Positions 1-5,716 of a DNA stretch of 6,430 nucleotides are shown in pieces. Made by a program: the position numbers and the translations under genes. Where the stretch lies: contig CANQGN010000086.1 of the NCBI GenBank assembly GCA_947623215.1, positions 1 to 6,430 on the forward strand, given 5' to 3'. Source of the stretch: an uncultured Clostridia bacterium. GTDB lineage: Bacteria; Bacillota; Clostridia; Oscillospirales; Acutalibacteraceae. The notes under the pieces were generated by a model. It saw only the letters and a list, made by a program, of their open reading frames with translations. It was not told where the DNA came from and made no database searches. Within the stretch, counting starts at the first letter, position 1. Every line of letters begins with the position of its first letter.

Positions 1-2
1 CC

Positions 3-524
3 GCCCGAATCCGCGCCCTGCTCCCGATCTGCCCCGACGGCGATTTCTCTCGCTGGCAGGCCAACGCCAGAGGGGTAGAGATAGCCCGCAACTTTTGCTT
101 TGGCTTTGCCCCCCGCCGGGCAAGAGAAAAAGGGCGGGGCATTTACGGCCCGGCGGCGGCCGGCTACAGCGGCCCCGCGCCCGAAAGCGAACCCGAAACG
201 GCGGCGCTCGCCCGCTATGCGGCGGGGGCGAACCTAAGCGGGGCGGTGGCGCTTTACCCCGGCCGGGGCGAAGTGTACTGGCGCACCGTAGGCCCGGCGG
301 CAGAGGGCAGCGGCCAGCTGGGGCGGCTGTTGGCGCTGGCGGCCGGTTACCAAATAGAGGCAGAGGTCGGCCGCCTGGCCGATACCGGCTTTCGCAACTG
401 GTTTACGGCCGTGCTGGGCAAACCGGCGGCGGATTTGTTTATTCGCCCGCCGGTAGCGGGGCAGCCCCCCGCCATGGCAGCGGCAGATTTAGAAGAAGCC
501 CTCACGTTGGCCTGTTTGTTATAG
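3..524 (+). CDS. M14 zinc-carboxypeptidase family protein, C-terminal part, probably catalytically inactive
   Basis: An open frame runs in from the left edge and stops at TAG 522-524, giving 173 visible residues; the start is outside the window. Family match (residue 1 = codon at 3-5): PDG at 11-13, WQANARGVEIARNF at 18-31 against the canonical W.ANARGVDLNRNF, SEPET at 62-66, GEVYW at 89-93 and a C-terminal DTGFRNWF block at 127-134. These are typical of bacterial gamma-D-glutamyl-diaminopimelate peptidases, which cut peptidoglycan stem peptides. Key residues differ. The third zinc-ligand His, nine positions from the Trp of the HxxGxxIYW block, is Tyr85. The catalytic Glu of the FTxE(I/L)G block is Phe146. 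The Asn of the Asn-Arg substrate pair is Ala28, with Arg29 kept. The HxxE zinc motif lies upstream and cannot be seen. The frame is undisrupted, which favours a maintained pseudoenzyme over a decaying gene. The family call is confident; inactivity is inferred from remembered family motifs. Confidence 0.8.
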   Translation, partial: ARIRALLPICPDGDFSRWQANARGVEIARNFCFGFAPRRAREKGRGIYGPAAAGYSGPAPESEPETAALARYAAGANLSGAVALYPGRGEVYWRTVGPAAEGSGQLGRLLALAAGYQIEAEVGRLADTGFRNWFTAVLGKPAADLFIRPPVAGQPPAMAAADLEEALTLACLL

Positions 525-536
525 CGGGGCAGGGGG

Positions 537-1157
537 TCAGGTAATCCACAGCCCTGCCTGATACAGCGCCAGCGCGGAGAGCACGCCGGAATCGTTAAAA
601 TAAAACGACAGGCGGTTATCCCCGGCGGCGTAATCGTAAAAGGTAGACCCGGCGGCGCGGTACAGGAACATGGAAAGGGCGTCTTCTCCCGCCGGTTGCT
701 CCGGCGCGTCGCCCAGCACCCGCGCCACCTGCGCTTTGGTGGTAACGCCGGGTTCAAACCCGTAGGCGGGGCCGTAGTATACCACCGCCGCCAGGCCGTT
801 TTCGCTGCCGTCGTTGGTGTAGTAGTAAAAGCTGCCGCCGCAGGTGTAGCGAATGTAGCGCACGCCCGCCTCGCGCACTGGGTCGGCGTTTGCAAACAGG
901 GCGGTGAGCTCGGTAGAGGGCATTCCCAGCGTTACCTCCGCCGTGGCGGCGGTTTCGGTTACCGTTTCGTAGCGGGCGGTCAATTTGCCGGAAGCGACTG
1001 CGCTCAGCACCGCCTCTTTGGTCACCTCGGTGGTAGAGGTGCCGTCGTAATAGGTAACGGCGGAGGGCTCGCCGGGGGTAACGGTGGCGGCGGGGGCGCA
1101 CCCCGCGAGCAGCAGCAAGGCCGCCGCCATAAGGGCGGCTAATATGGTACGAAGCAT
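537..1157 (-). CDS. Small secreted lipoprotein with two SmpA/BamE-like half-repeats
   Basis: The product has 206 residues. The N-terminus has Arg3, a hydrophobic stretch at 5-18 and the lipobox LAGC with Cys20, so it should be exported, lipidated and anchored to the outer face of the membrane. A short Ala/Pro/Thr linker follows. Two similar blocks are visible: VTLGMPSTELTALFA at 75-89, leading to a Tyr-rich strand region at 104-128, and FEPGVTTKAQVARVLGDAP at 134-152, leading to strands at 164-200 that include LSFYFNDSGVLSALALYQ. The pattern 'GM/GV-T/S-x-x-x-(V/L)-x-x-L/F' followed by 'F-x-F-x-x-x-G-V-L' resembles the SmpA/OmlA (BamE) or BLIP-like fold, but I do not recognise a named family. 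The gene starts four bases after pncB stops, with its GGAGG inside pncB, so the two are probably cotranscribed and translationally coupled. It converges on the M14 gene with 12 bases between the stops. The function is unknown. Confidence 0.85.
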   Translation of the reverse strand: MLRTILAALMAAALLLLAGCAPAATVTPGEPSAVTYYDGTSTTEVTKEAVLSAVASGKLTARYETVTETAATAEVTLGMPSTELTALFANADPVREAGVRYIRYTCGGSFYYYTNDGSENGLAAVVYYGPAYGFEPGVTTKAQVARVLGDAPEQPAGEDALSMFLYRAAGSTFYDYAAGDNRLSFYFNDSGVLSALALYQAGLWIT

Positions 1158-1161
1158 AGCG

Positions 1162-2622
1162 TTATTCCTCCGTATTAGAATAGGGCTGCAACATGCTCTG
1201 CCGCAAATCCCATAAATTTTTAGACAAGTCTACGTAATAGTGGTGGGGCTTTTCAAAGCGGGTTACTTCTTCCCACAGCGTGTTTATCTGCGCCGCGCAG
1301 GAGCGCTGAATCTCCGGCAGGGTGGGGGAAGCGTAAACGCACTCGCCCCCCACAAAAACCGGCTGTTGCAGTCGCCGGGCGATAAAATGCTCTACCCGCT
1401 TGCGCTTCCAGGTATACACGGGGTCAAAGAGCTCGTAAGGGGCGGTTTCGTTTATTTCTTCGTCCGCCAACGTCACCACGTCCGCCATGGCCTTGCCCAG
1501 CTCCCGGTCGAGCAGCCGCCACACGGTTTTGACCCCCGGCAGGGTAATTTTGCCGGTGTTGTCGCTGATTTTAATTTTGGGCACCGCCCGGCCGGTTTCG
1601 TCTTCTAAGGCGGCCAGCTTATACACCCCGCTCAGCACGGGGGAAGAGGCGGCGGTAATCAGCCGTTCGCCCACGCCAAAGCTGTCCGCCCTCGCGCCCT
1701 GCGCCAGCATTTCGCGAATCACGGCTTCGTCCAGCGAATTGCTCACCGTAATGGCGCAGTCGGGGTAACCCGCGTCGTCTAACAACCGGCGGGCCTTTTT
1801 GGTAAGGTAGGTAATGTCGCCCGAGTCGATGCGTATGCCCTTGGGGCGCACCCCCATGGGCTTTAGCACCTCGTTAAATACCCGTATGGCGTTTGGCACG
1901 CCGGAGGAAATGGTGCTGTAGGTGTCGACCAGCAGCACGCAGTCGTTGGGGCAGCGGGCGGCGTAGGCGGCAAAGGCGGCAGCCTCGCTTTCAAACGCCT
2001 GCACCCAGCTGTGGGTCATGGTGGTAAAGTAGGGAATACCGAACTTTTTGGCGGCGTTCGTTTGGGTGGTACCGGCGCACCCGCCTATAAAGGCCGCCCG
2101 CGCCCCCCACAAGGCGGCGTCTGCCCCGTGGGCGCGGCGGGCGCCGAATTCATACACCGGCCGCCCCTCCGCCGCCCGCACAATGCGGTTGGCCTTGGTG
2201 GCGATAAGCGTTTGGTGGTTAAATATCACCAGCAGCAGCGTTTCGATTAACTGGGCTTGCAGCAGCGGCCCGCGCACGGTTACAATGGGCTCGTAAGGGA
2301 ACACCGGCGTGCCCTCCGGCACGGCCCACACGTCGCAGGTAAAGCGCATGGTGGCCAGATAGTGCAAAAAATCCTCGCTGAAGGTTTGGGTTTCGCGCAA
2401 AAAAGCCAGCGCGTCGTCGTCAAAATGCAAATTGCGCAGCGCGTCTACCGCCCGGGCCAGCCCGGCGGAAATTAAAAAACCGCCGTCGTCCGGAATCGAG
2501 CGAAAAAAGAGGTCAAAGCAAGCGGTGCGGTCGCTCAGCGGCGTGCCGAAAATGCCCTCGGCCATGCTCAACTGCGAAAATTCCGTTAGCGGTTCGGCGG
2601 CAGAAAAAGAAGCGGCGTGCAT
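1162..2622 (-). CDS. pncB: Nicotinate phosphoribosyltransferase
   Basis: This cytosolic enzyme of the Preiss-Handler NAD salvage route makes nicotinate mononucleotide from nicotinate and PRPP, with ATP hydrolysis. The product has 486 residues, normal for the bacterial enzyme. Recognisable blocks are FDLFFR at 36-41, FSEDFL at 81-86, PEGTPVFPYEPI at 102-113, the QTLIATKANRI block at 137-147, EFGARRAHG at 158-166, FIGGCAGTTQTNAA at 178-191, THSW at 203-206, LLVDTY at 230-235, GIRIDSGD at 262-269, SNSLDE at 294-299 and SFGVGERL at 314-321. His204 aligns with the conserved His of the GT-x-AHS(W/F) motif that is phosphorylated during catalysis. The frame is open to an ATG at 2709, but 2622 is chosen: AAAGGGTGA sits five bases upstream, the protein there begins in family-like sequence, and the likely -10 (2668-2673) falls inside the longer version. 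It is first in a unit with the lipoprotein. No key residue appears to be missing. Confidence 0.95.
   Translation of the reverse strand: MHAASFSAAEPLTEFSQLSMAEGIFGTPLSDRTACFDLFFRSIPDDGGFLISAGLARAVDALRNLHFDDDALAFLRETQTFSEDFLHYLATMRFTCDVWAVPEGTPVFPYEPIVTVRGPLLQAQLIETLLLVIFNHQTLIATKANRIVRAAEGRPVYEFGARRAHGADAALWGARAAFIGGCAGTTQTNAAKKFGIPYFTTMTHSWVQAFESEAAAFAAYAARCPNDCVLLVDTYSTISSGVPNAIRVFNEVLKPMGVRPKGIRIDSGDITYLTKKARRLLDDAGYPDCAITVSNSLDEAVIREMLAQGARADSFGVGERLITAASSPVLSGVYKLAALEDETGRAVPKIKISDNTGKITLPGVKTVWRLLDRELGKAMADVVTLADEEINETAPYELFDPVYTWKRKRVEHFIARRLQQPVFVGGECVYASPTLPEIQRSCAAQINTLWEEVTRFEKPHHYYVDLSKNLWDLRQSMLQPYSNTEE
1167..1171 (-). promoter_or_regulatory. Lipoprotein ribosome binding site embedded in the pncB 3' end
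   Basis: On the minus strand GGAGG is formed by the last sense codons of pncB (ACG GAG GAA, then TAA) and lies nine bases before the lipoprotein ATG. Ribosomes terminating on pncB cover this site, which supports translational coupling and fixes the lipoprotein start at 1157. Confidence 0.8.
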
Positions 2623-2627
2623 AAAAG

Positions 2628-2636
2628 TCACCCTTT
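2628..2636 (-). promoter_or_regulatory. pncB ribosome binding site
   Basis: AAAGGGTGA on the minus strand, five bases before the ATG at 2622-2620. It decides between this start and in-frame ATGs further upstream (2679 and 2709). Confidence 0.7.
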
Positions 2637-2667
2637 CAAGTTGAAATGGCAGTCTATTAACGATTCT

Positions 2668-2695
2668 ATTGTACCACATTGGCCGAAAAATGCAA
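2668..2695 (-). promoter_or_regulatory. Probable sigma-A promoter of pncB and the lipoprotein gene
   Basis: On the minus strand: a -35-like TTGCAT (2695-2690, weak, matching only TTG of TTGACA), a 16-base spacer, then TACAAT (2673-2668, five of six to consensus). TGG directly before the -10 makes an extended -10 element. The predicted start near 2661 would give a leader of about 39 bases. The ylxM promoter shares the 16-base spacer and the TGG element. Confidence 0.65.
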
Positions 2696-2828
2696 GAAAA
2701 AAGCAACAAAGAATTGGTGGTTGCTTCTTAAAAAACAAAATTCTCGCATTTTATCGCGCAAATTATGAACAAATTGTAAATTTTTTGCCCTTGGTTCCTA
2801 AACGGAAATATTAAATGATTTTTTCGTT

Positions 2829-2834
2829 TATAAT
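2829..2834 (+). promoter_or_regulatory. Possible -10 element for the XRE gene
   Basis: A perfect TATAAT lies in the AT-rich divergent spacer, about 80 bases before the XRE start. No convincing TTGACA-like hexamer is found 16-18 bases upstream (2806-2811 is AAATAT), so promoter strength or use of an activator is uncertain. The rest of the spacer between 2623 and 2915 holds the pncB promoter and otherwise only AT-rich sequence. Confidence 0.4.
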
Positions 2835-2915
2835 GATAACAGGACTTGCGTGATATTGAATCGTTCGTCTCTCTTTGGCGGGCGGTTCCGGTGTGGTACA
2901 GATGGAGGGATCATC

Positions 2916-3161
2916 ATGAGAATACGCAAGCAAGAAATTGGCAGCAGCAATCTGGTAGGCCGCCGAGTAGAAGAAAAACGGAAATCCATGGGTATGAAGC
3001 AAAAGGAGTTGCTTGCGCAACTGCAGGTTCGGGGCGTTGAAATGAATTCCTCCGGCCTGTCAAAACTGGAAGGGCAAATCCGGAAAGTCAGTGACTTTGA
3101 ACTTATCGCCATAGCTGACGTGCTGGGCGTTTCCGTCCCCTGGCTGCTGGGGCTCGAATAA
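2916..3161 (+). CDS. XRE-family helix-turn-helix DNA-binding protein
   Basis: An 81-residue protein made of almost nothing but one Cro/C1-type HTH domain (roughly residues 13-79). The first helices contain VGRRVEEKRKSMGMKQKELLAQLQ at 14-37, with the usual 'G-x-x-Q-x-x-L' signature at MKQKELL. SSGLSKLEGQIRKVSD at 45-60 matches the recognition helix plus the conserved 'K-x-E-x-x-x-R' turn. The C-terminal helix is LIAIADVLGVSVPWLLGL. There is no sensor domain, so it probably acts as a dimeric repressor or a small adaptor. ATG 2916 is chosen because GGAGGG lies seven bases upstream; a longer GTG start at 2850 would add a 22-residue tail that is not HTH-like. It is a single-gene unit, divergent from pncB and closed by its own terminator. 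Targets are unknown: it could regulate itself or the divergent genes. Confidence 0.85.
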   Translation: MRIRKQEIGSSNLVGRRVEEKRKSMGMKQKELLAQLQVRGVEMNSSGLSKLEGQIRKVSDFELIAIADVLGVSVPWLLGLE

Positions 3162-3170
3162 TCCATGGCC

Positions 3171-3190
3171 GCGGCTGAATCCGCAGCCGC
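3171..3190 (+). repeat. Perfect 7-bp hairpin just after the XRE stop codon
   Basis: Arms GCGGCTG and CAGCCGC enclose the six-base loop AATCCG, starting nine bases after the TAA. There is no T-tract. It sits just before the true terminator and may protect the mRNA 3' end or slow polymerase. Confidence 0.6.
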
Positions 3191-3197
3191 CGGTCGC

Positions 3198-3247
3198 AAG
3201 CCGTCCCCCGTCGCCCCCCTTTGGGCGCCGGGGGACGCGGCTTTTTT
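3198..3247 (+). terminator. Strong Rho-independent terminator of the XRE gene
   Basis: The left arm AAGCCG-TCCCCCG pairs with CGGGGGA-CG-CGGCTT, with a two-base bulge in the right arm. An inner CGCCC/GGGCG pairing tops the stem. TTTTTT at 3242-3247 follows directly. It separates the XRE gene from the ylxM promoter that begins 21 bases later. Confidence 0.9.
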
Positions 3248-3267
3248 GGTAAATTTTGATTTTTTAC

Positions 3268-3295
3268 TTGACAAACCAAAAGAATCTGGTATAAT
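3268..3295 (+). promoter_or_regulatory. Strong sigma-A promoter of the ylxM-ffh-rpsP-khpA operon
   Basis: Consensus TTGACA (3268-3273), a 16-base spacer and consensus TATAAT (3290-3295), with a TGG extended -10 directly upstream. The predicted start near 3302 gives a leader of about 43 bases. The match to consensus suggests high constitutive expression, as expected for SRP and ribosomal genes. Confidence 0.92.
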
Positions 3296-3344
3296 CATGG
3301 GGTGTCAAGCAGTGAACCTTTACACCCGGAAAGGGGCGACCACC

Positions 3345-3683
3345 ATGCCGAAAGACCTCTCGCTCGCCTATTTGTTCGACCTTTACGGCCCGCTGCTCAG
3401 CCCCCGCCAGCAAGAGCTGTTTGCCGGGTATTATGATGAAGATTTAAGCTTGTCGGAGCTGGCGGAGTCCTTTTCCGTCAGTCGGCAGAGCGCGCTGCAA
3501 AGCATTCAGTCGGCCGAGCGCCGCTTGCGCGAGTTTGAAGGCAAGCTCGGCTTTGCCGCCGCCATGCGCCGGGTGCAAGCCTTAGCGGAGCAGGTGGAAG
3601 AGCTGGCCGAAACCAAAAGCGACAATTCAACCGAGCAATTACACCGCATTGCCGACCTTGCCCGCCGCATTCGCCGGGCGTAA
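3345..3683 (+). CDS. ylxM: YlxM/p13-like sigma-70 region-4-type HTH protein
   Basis: The product has 112 residues, usual for the family. The N-terminal half reads LFDLYGPLLSPRQQELFAGYYDED at 10-33, then SLSELAESFSVSRQSALQSIQSAERRL at 35-61. This is a sigma-70 region-4-like helix-turn-helix with the characteristic 'LT/SxRQxExxxxYYxxDLSLxEIA' pattern. The C-terminal third is a charged helix (about 75-111) that may form a coiled coil. YlxM is almost always encoded next to ffh in Firmicutes and Mollicutes and is thought to modulate the signal recognition particle; it is named by family and context. ATG 3345 has AAAGGGG about nine bases upstream. The frame is open back to 3165, but that region contains the upstream gene's terminator and this gene's promoter, so the longer version is not real. 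The gap to ffh is 46 bases. Confidence 0.93.
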   Translation: MPKDLSLAYLFDLYGPLLSPRQQELFAGYYDEDLSLSELAESFSVSRQSALQSIQSAERRLREFEGKLGFAAAMRRVQALAEQVEELAETKSDNSTEQLHRIADLARRIRRA

Positions 3684-3713
3684 AGTCCCCTTTTGTTACC
3701 ACATTTACCGGGT

Positions 3714-3718
3714 AGGAG
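3714..3718 (+). promoter_or_regulatory. ffh ribosome binding site, long spacing to a TTG start
   Basis: AGGAG ends 11 bases before the TTG start codon, longer than the five to nine bases seen for neighbouring genes. An in-frame TGA at 3721-3723 excludes any earlier start, and TTG-Ala-Phe-Glu-Gly matches the conserved Ffh N-terminus. Confidence 0.7.
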
Positions 3719-3729
3719 CGTGAATCCCC

Positions 3730-5103
3730 TTGGCCTTTGAAGGATTGACGGAAAAACTGGCCAATGCCTTTAAAAAAATGAAAAGCCGCGGCCGCCTGAC
3801 CGAAAGCGACGTAAAAGAAGCCATGCGAGAGGTGCGCCTGGCGCTACTGGACGCCGACGTAAACTACAAGGTAGCCAAAGACTTTACCGCCGCCGTAACG
3901 GAACAGGCAATCGGTGAAAACGTAACCGAAAGCCTTACCCCGGCGCAAATGGTGATTAAAATCGTCAACCAGCAGCTCACCCGCCTAATGGGCGAGAGCG
4001 AAGCCAAGCTCAACGTCGCCTCTAAAGGCCCCACGGTGGTGCTGTTTTGCGGCTTGCAGGGTTCCGGTAAGACCACCCATGCCGCCAAGCTGGCGCTGCG
4101 GCTGAGAGAGCAGGGCAGCCGCCCGCTCTTAGTCGCCTGCGACGTTTACCGCCCCGCCGCCATAGACCAATTAAAGGTAGTGGGCGAGCGCGCGGGCGCC
4201 CCGGTGTTTGAAAAAGGCACGCAGGACCCGGTAAAAACCGCCGCAGAGGCGCTGCGCTACGCGCGGGACTACGGGCACGATTACCTGCTGGTCGACACCG
4301 CCGGCAGGCTGCATATAGATGTAGCGCTCATGGACGAACTCCGCCGCATGAAAGAAGCCCTCCACCCCAACGAGGTGCTGCTGGTGGTGGACTCTATGAC
4401 CGGGCAGGACGCCGTAACCGTCGCCCAGTCGTTTAACGAGGCGCTGGGCATAGACGGCGTAATTTTAACCAAGTTAGACGGTGACGCCCGAGGCGGCGCG
4501 GCCCTTTCGATTCGCGCCGTTACCGGCAAGCCCATTAAATTTGTGGGAACCGGCGAAAAGTTAGAGGATTTAGAGGTTTTTCACCCCGACCGCATGGCCT
4601 CCCGCATTCTCGGCATGGGCGACATTTTAAGCCTCATTGAGCAGGCGGAGTCGCAGTTAGACGAAAAAAAGGCCGAAGAAATGGCCCGCAAGTTAGAGGA
4701 AAACCGCTTCGACTTAACCGACCTGCTCGACCAGTTTCAGCAAATCAAAAAAATGGGGTCGCTTAAAAAAATGCTGGGGATGCTGCCCGGCATGGAGCGA
4801 CAGCTGAAAAACGTAGAAATCGACGACCGGCAAATTGACCGCACCGAGGCCATTATACTTTCTATGACCCCGGCCGAGCGCCAAAAGCCGGAGCTTATCA
4901 ATCCCTCCCGCAAACGGCGCATTGCCGCCGGCTGCGGCATGAAGGTAGAAGACGTAAACCGCCTGCTGCGCCAGTACGAGCAAATGCGGCAGATGATGAA
5001 GCAAATGCGGCGGGGCAAAGGCAAAAAAGGCCGCCGGGGCTTTGGCCCCATGGGCCCGGGGGGAAATCTTTCCTCCATGCTGCCGCCCGGCTTTAAGGGA
5101 TAA
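3730..5103 (+). CDS. ffh: Signal recognition particle protein Ffh (SRP54)
   Basis: This GTPase of the signal recognition particle binds 4.5S/SRP RNA and signal sequences of nascent membrane proteins, and docks with FtsY at the membrane. It has 457 residues, full length. The N domain (about 1-95) begins AFEGLTEKL. G-domain motifs are the P-loop GLQGSGKTT at 108-116, DVYRPAAIDQL at 138-148, DTAGR at 189-193, TKLDGDARGG at 247-256 and GTGE at 273-276, followed by LEVFHPDRMASRILGMGD at 281-298. The Met-rich M domain covers about 300-457. It includes MGSLKKMLGMLPGM at 342-355 and the RNA-binding helix-turn-helix around INPSRKRRIAAGCG at 390-403, then a flexible Gly/Met/Lys tail. It starts with TTG. 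All catalytic motifs are intact. It is the second gene of the ylxM operon. Confidence 0.98.
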   Translation: MAFEGLTEKLANAFKKMKSRGRLTESDVKEAMREVRLALLDADVNYKVAKDFTAAVTEQAIGENVTESLTPAQMVIKIVNQQLTRLMGESEAKLNVASKGPTVVLFCGLQGSGKTTHAAKLALRLREQGSRPLLVACDVYRPAAIDQLKVVGERAGAPVFEKGTQDPVKTAAEALRYARDYGHDYLLVDTAGRLHIDVALMDELRRMKEALHPNEVLLVVDSMTGQDAVTVAQSFNEALGIDGVILTKLDGDARGGAALSIRAVTGKPIKFVGTGEKLEDLEVFHPDRMASRILGMGDILSLIEQAESQLDEKKAEEMARKLEENRFDLTDLLDQFQQIKKMGSLKKMLGMLPGMERQLKNVEIDDRQIDRTEAIILSMTPAERQKPELINPSRKRRIAAGCGMKVEDVNRLLRQYEQMRQMMKQMRRGKGKKGRRGFGPMGPGGNLSSMLPPGFKG

Positions 5104-5195
5104 CCCTTCCTTATAATAAAAAGGATTCTATTCGGTTTCATTCGGTCGCAGAACCGGTGAACATACACAGCATACAGCTCTCTGGAGGTGAGAAC
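5104..5195 (+). other. ffh-rpsP spacer, longest gap inside the operon
   Basis: This 92-base AT-richer gap contains TATAAT at 5112-5117 without a matching -35, two copies of ATTCGGT about nine bases apart, and the strong rpsP ribosome binding site GGAGGTGA at 5184-5191. There is no intrinsic terminator, so readthrough from ffh into rpsP is expected. An internal promoter or processing site is possible but not supported. Confidence 0.4.
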
Positions 5196-5441
5196 ATGGC
5201 AGTAAAAATTCGATTGCGCCGCATGGGCGGTAAAAAGAACCCGTTTTACCGCATCGTAGTGGCGGACGGCCGCAGCCCGCGCGACGGTCGCTTCATTGAA
5301 GAAATCGGGTATTACAATCCGCTGGAAAAAACCCCCGTGGTTAAAATTGACAGCGAAAAAGCCAAGCAATGGATTCAAAATGGCGCCCAGCCGACCGAAA
5401 CCGTAAAGGCTTTGCTCAAAAAGAACGGCGTTATTGAATAA
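5196..5441 (+). CDS. rpsP: 30S ribosomal protein S16 (bS16)
   Basis: The 81-residue product is normal for the family. bS16 is an early-assembling protein of the small ribosomal subunit 5' domain. The diagnostic N-terminus MAVKIRLRRMGGKKNPFYRI at 1-20 is followed by VVADGRSPRDGRFIEEIGYYNP at 21-42 and the C-terminal KAKQWIQNGAQPTETVKALL at 55-74. ATG 5196 has GGAGGTGA ending four bases upstream and gives the conserved N-terminus; the in-frame extension upstream to 5157 is not conserved sequence. The gap to khpA is 24 bases and contains the khpA ribosome binding site. Confidence 0.98.
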   Translation: MAVKIRLRRMGGKKNPFYRIVVADGRSPRDGRFIEEIGYYNPLEKTPVVKIDSEKAKQWIQNGAQPTETVKALLKKNGVIE

Positions 5442-5465
5442 TCAAGCAGCAGGGGAGGTGTCATC

Positions 5466-5699
5466 ATGCAGGAACTTCTTGTTGCGCTGGCACAGGGACT
5501 GGTAGAAGACCCCGACCAGGTCACCGTTACGGTAGACGAGCCCGATGAAGAAGGCGTAGTCGTCTATCATCTGCACGTAGCAGAAGGCGATATGGGTCGC
5601 GTAATCGGCAAGCAGGGAAGAATCGCCAAGGCGATTCGCACCATTATGCGCGCCGCTGCCAGCCGCAAAGATCAGAAGGTCGCTGTCGAAATCGACTGA
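5466..5699 (+). CDS. khpA: KH-domain RNA-binding protein KhpA
   Basis: A 77-residue single KH-domain protein (older name YlqC). The KH signature is GRVIGKQGRIAKAIRTIM at 44-61, with the RNA-gripping GxxG loop GKQG at 48-51. The N-terminal helix is LLVALAQGLV at 4-13, and strands lie around VTVTV and VVVYHLHV. In Firmicutes KhpA often pairs with KhpB (Jag) to bind RNA and affects cell division and elongation; that is family knowledge, and khpB is not in this window. AGGGGAGGTG six bases upstream sets the start. It is the last gene of the operon; its TGA is 17 bases from the terminator stem. Confidence 0.95.
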   Translation: MQELLVALAQGLVEDPDQVTVTVDEPDEEGVVVYHLHVAEGDMGRVIGKQGRIAKAIRTIMRAAASRKDQKVAVEID

Positions 5700-5716
5700 T
5701 GATTGATGCAAAAAGG

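Noticed and set aside
95..544. Open frame of 149 codons on the plus strand
   Set aside because: It is Arg/Gly/Pro-rich out-of-frame shadow sequence; the frame ending at 524 carries clear M14 carboxypeptidase motifs.
347..895. Open frame of 182 codons on the minus strand
   Set aside because: It overlaps the M14 gene and the lipoprotein gene in another frame, and its composition is Thr/Pro/Ala/Arg-rich without any recognisable motif.
2623..2709. 29-residue N-terminal extension of pncB
   Set aside because: The extension covers the likely promoter and start site, has no family similarity, and the start at 2622 has a good ribosome binding site.
2804..2828. Possible ECF sigma-factor promoter (GGAAAT ... 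CGTT)
   Set aside because: The -35 lacks the usual AAC core and the 15-base spacing is short; an ordinary TATAAT overlaps the region.
2850..2915. GTG start for a longer XRE protein
   Set aside because: The extra 22 residues do not resemble an HTH N-terminus, and ATG 2916 has a much better ribosome binding site.
3165..3344. 60-residue N-terminal extension of YlxM
   Set aside because: It would translate across a strong terminator and the operon promoter; YlxM proteins normally begin at the position chosen.
5104..5195. Internal promoter or ribosomal-protein leader before rpsP
   Set aside because: TATAAT at 5112 has no -35 partner and the inverted repeats are only about five base pairs; nothing matches a known leader motif.
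4737..5378. 213-codon open frame on the minus strand
   Set aside because: It is antisense to ffh and rpsP, both unambiguous; no motif or ribosome binding site supports it.
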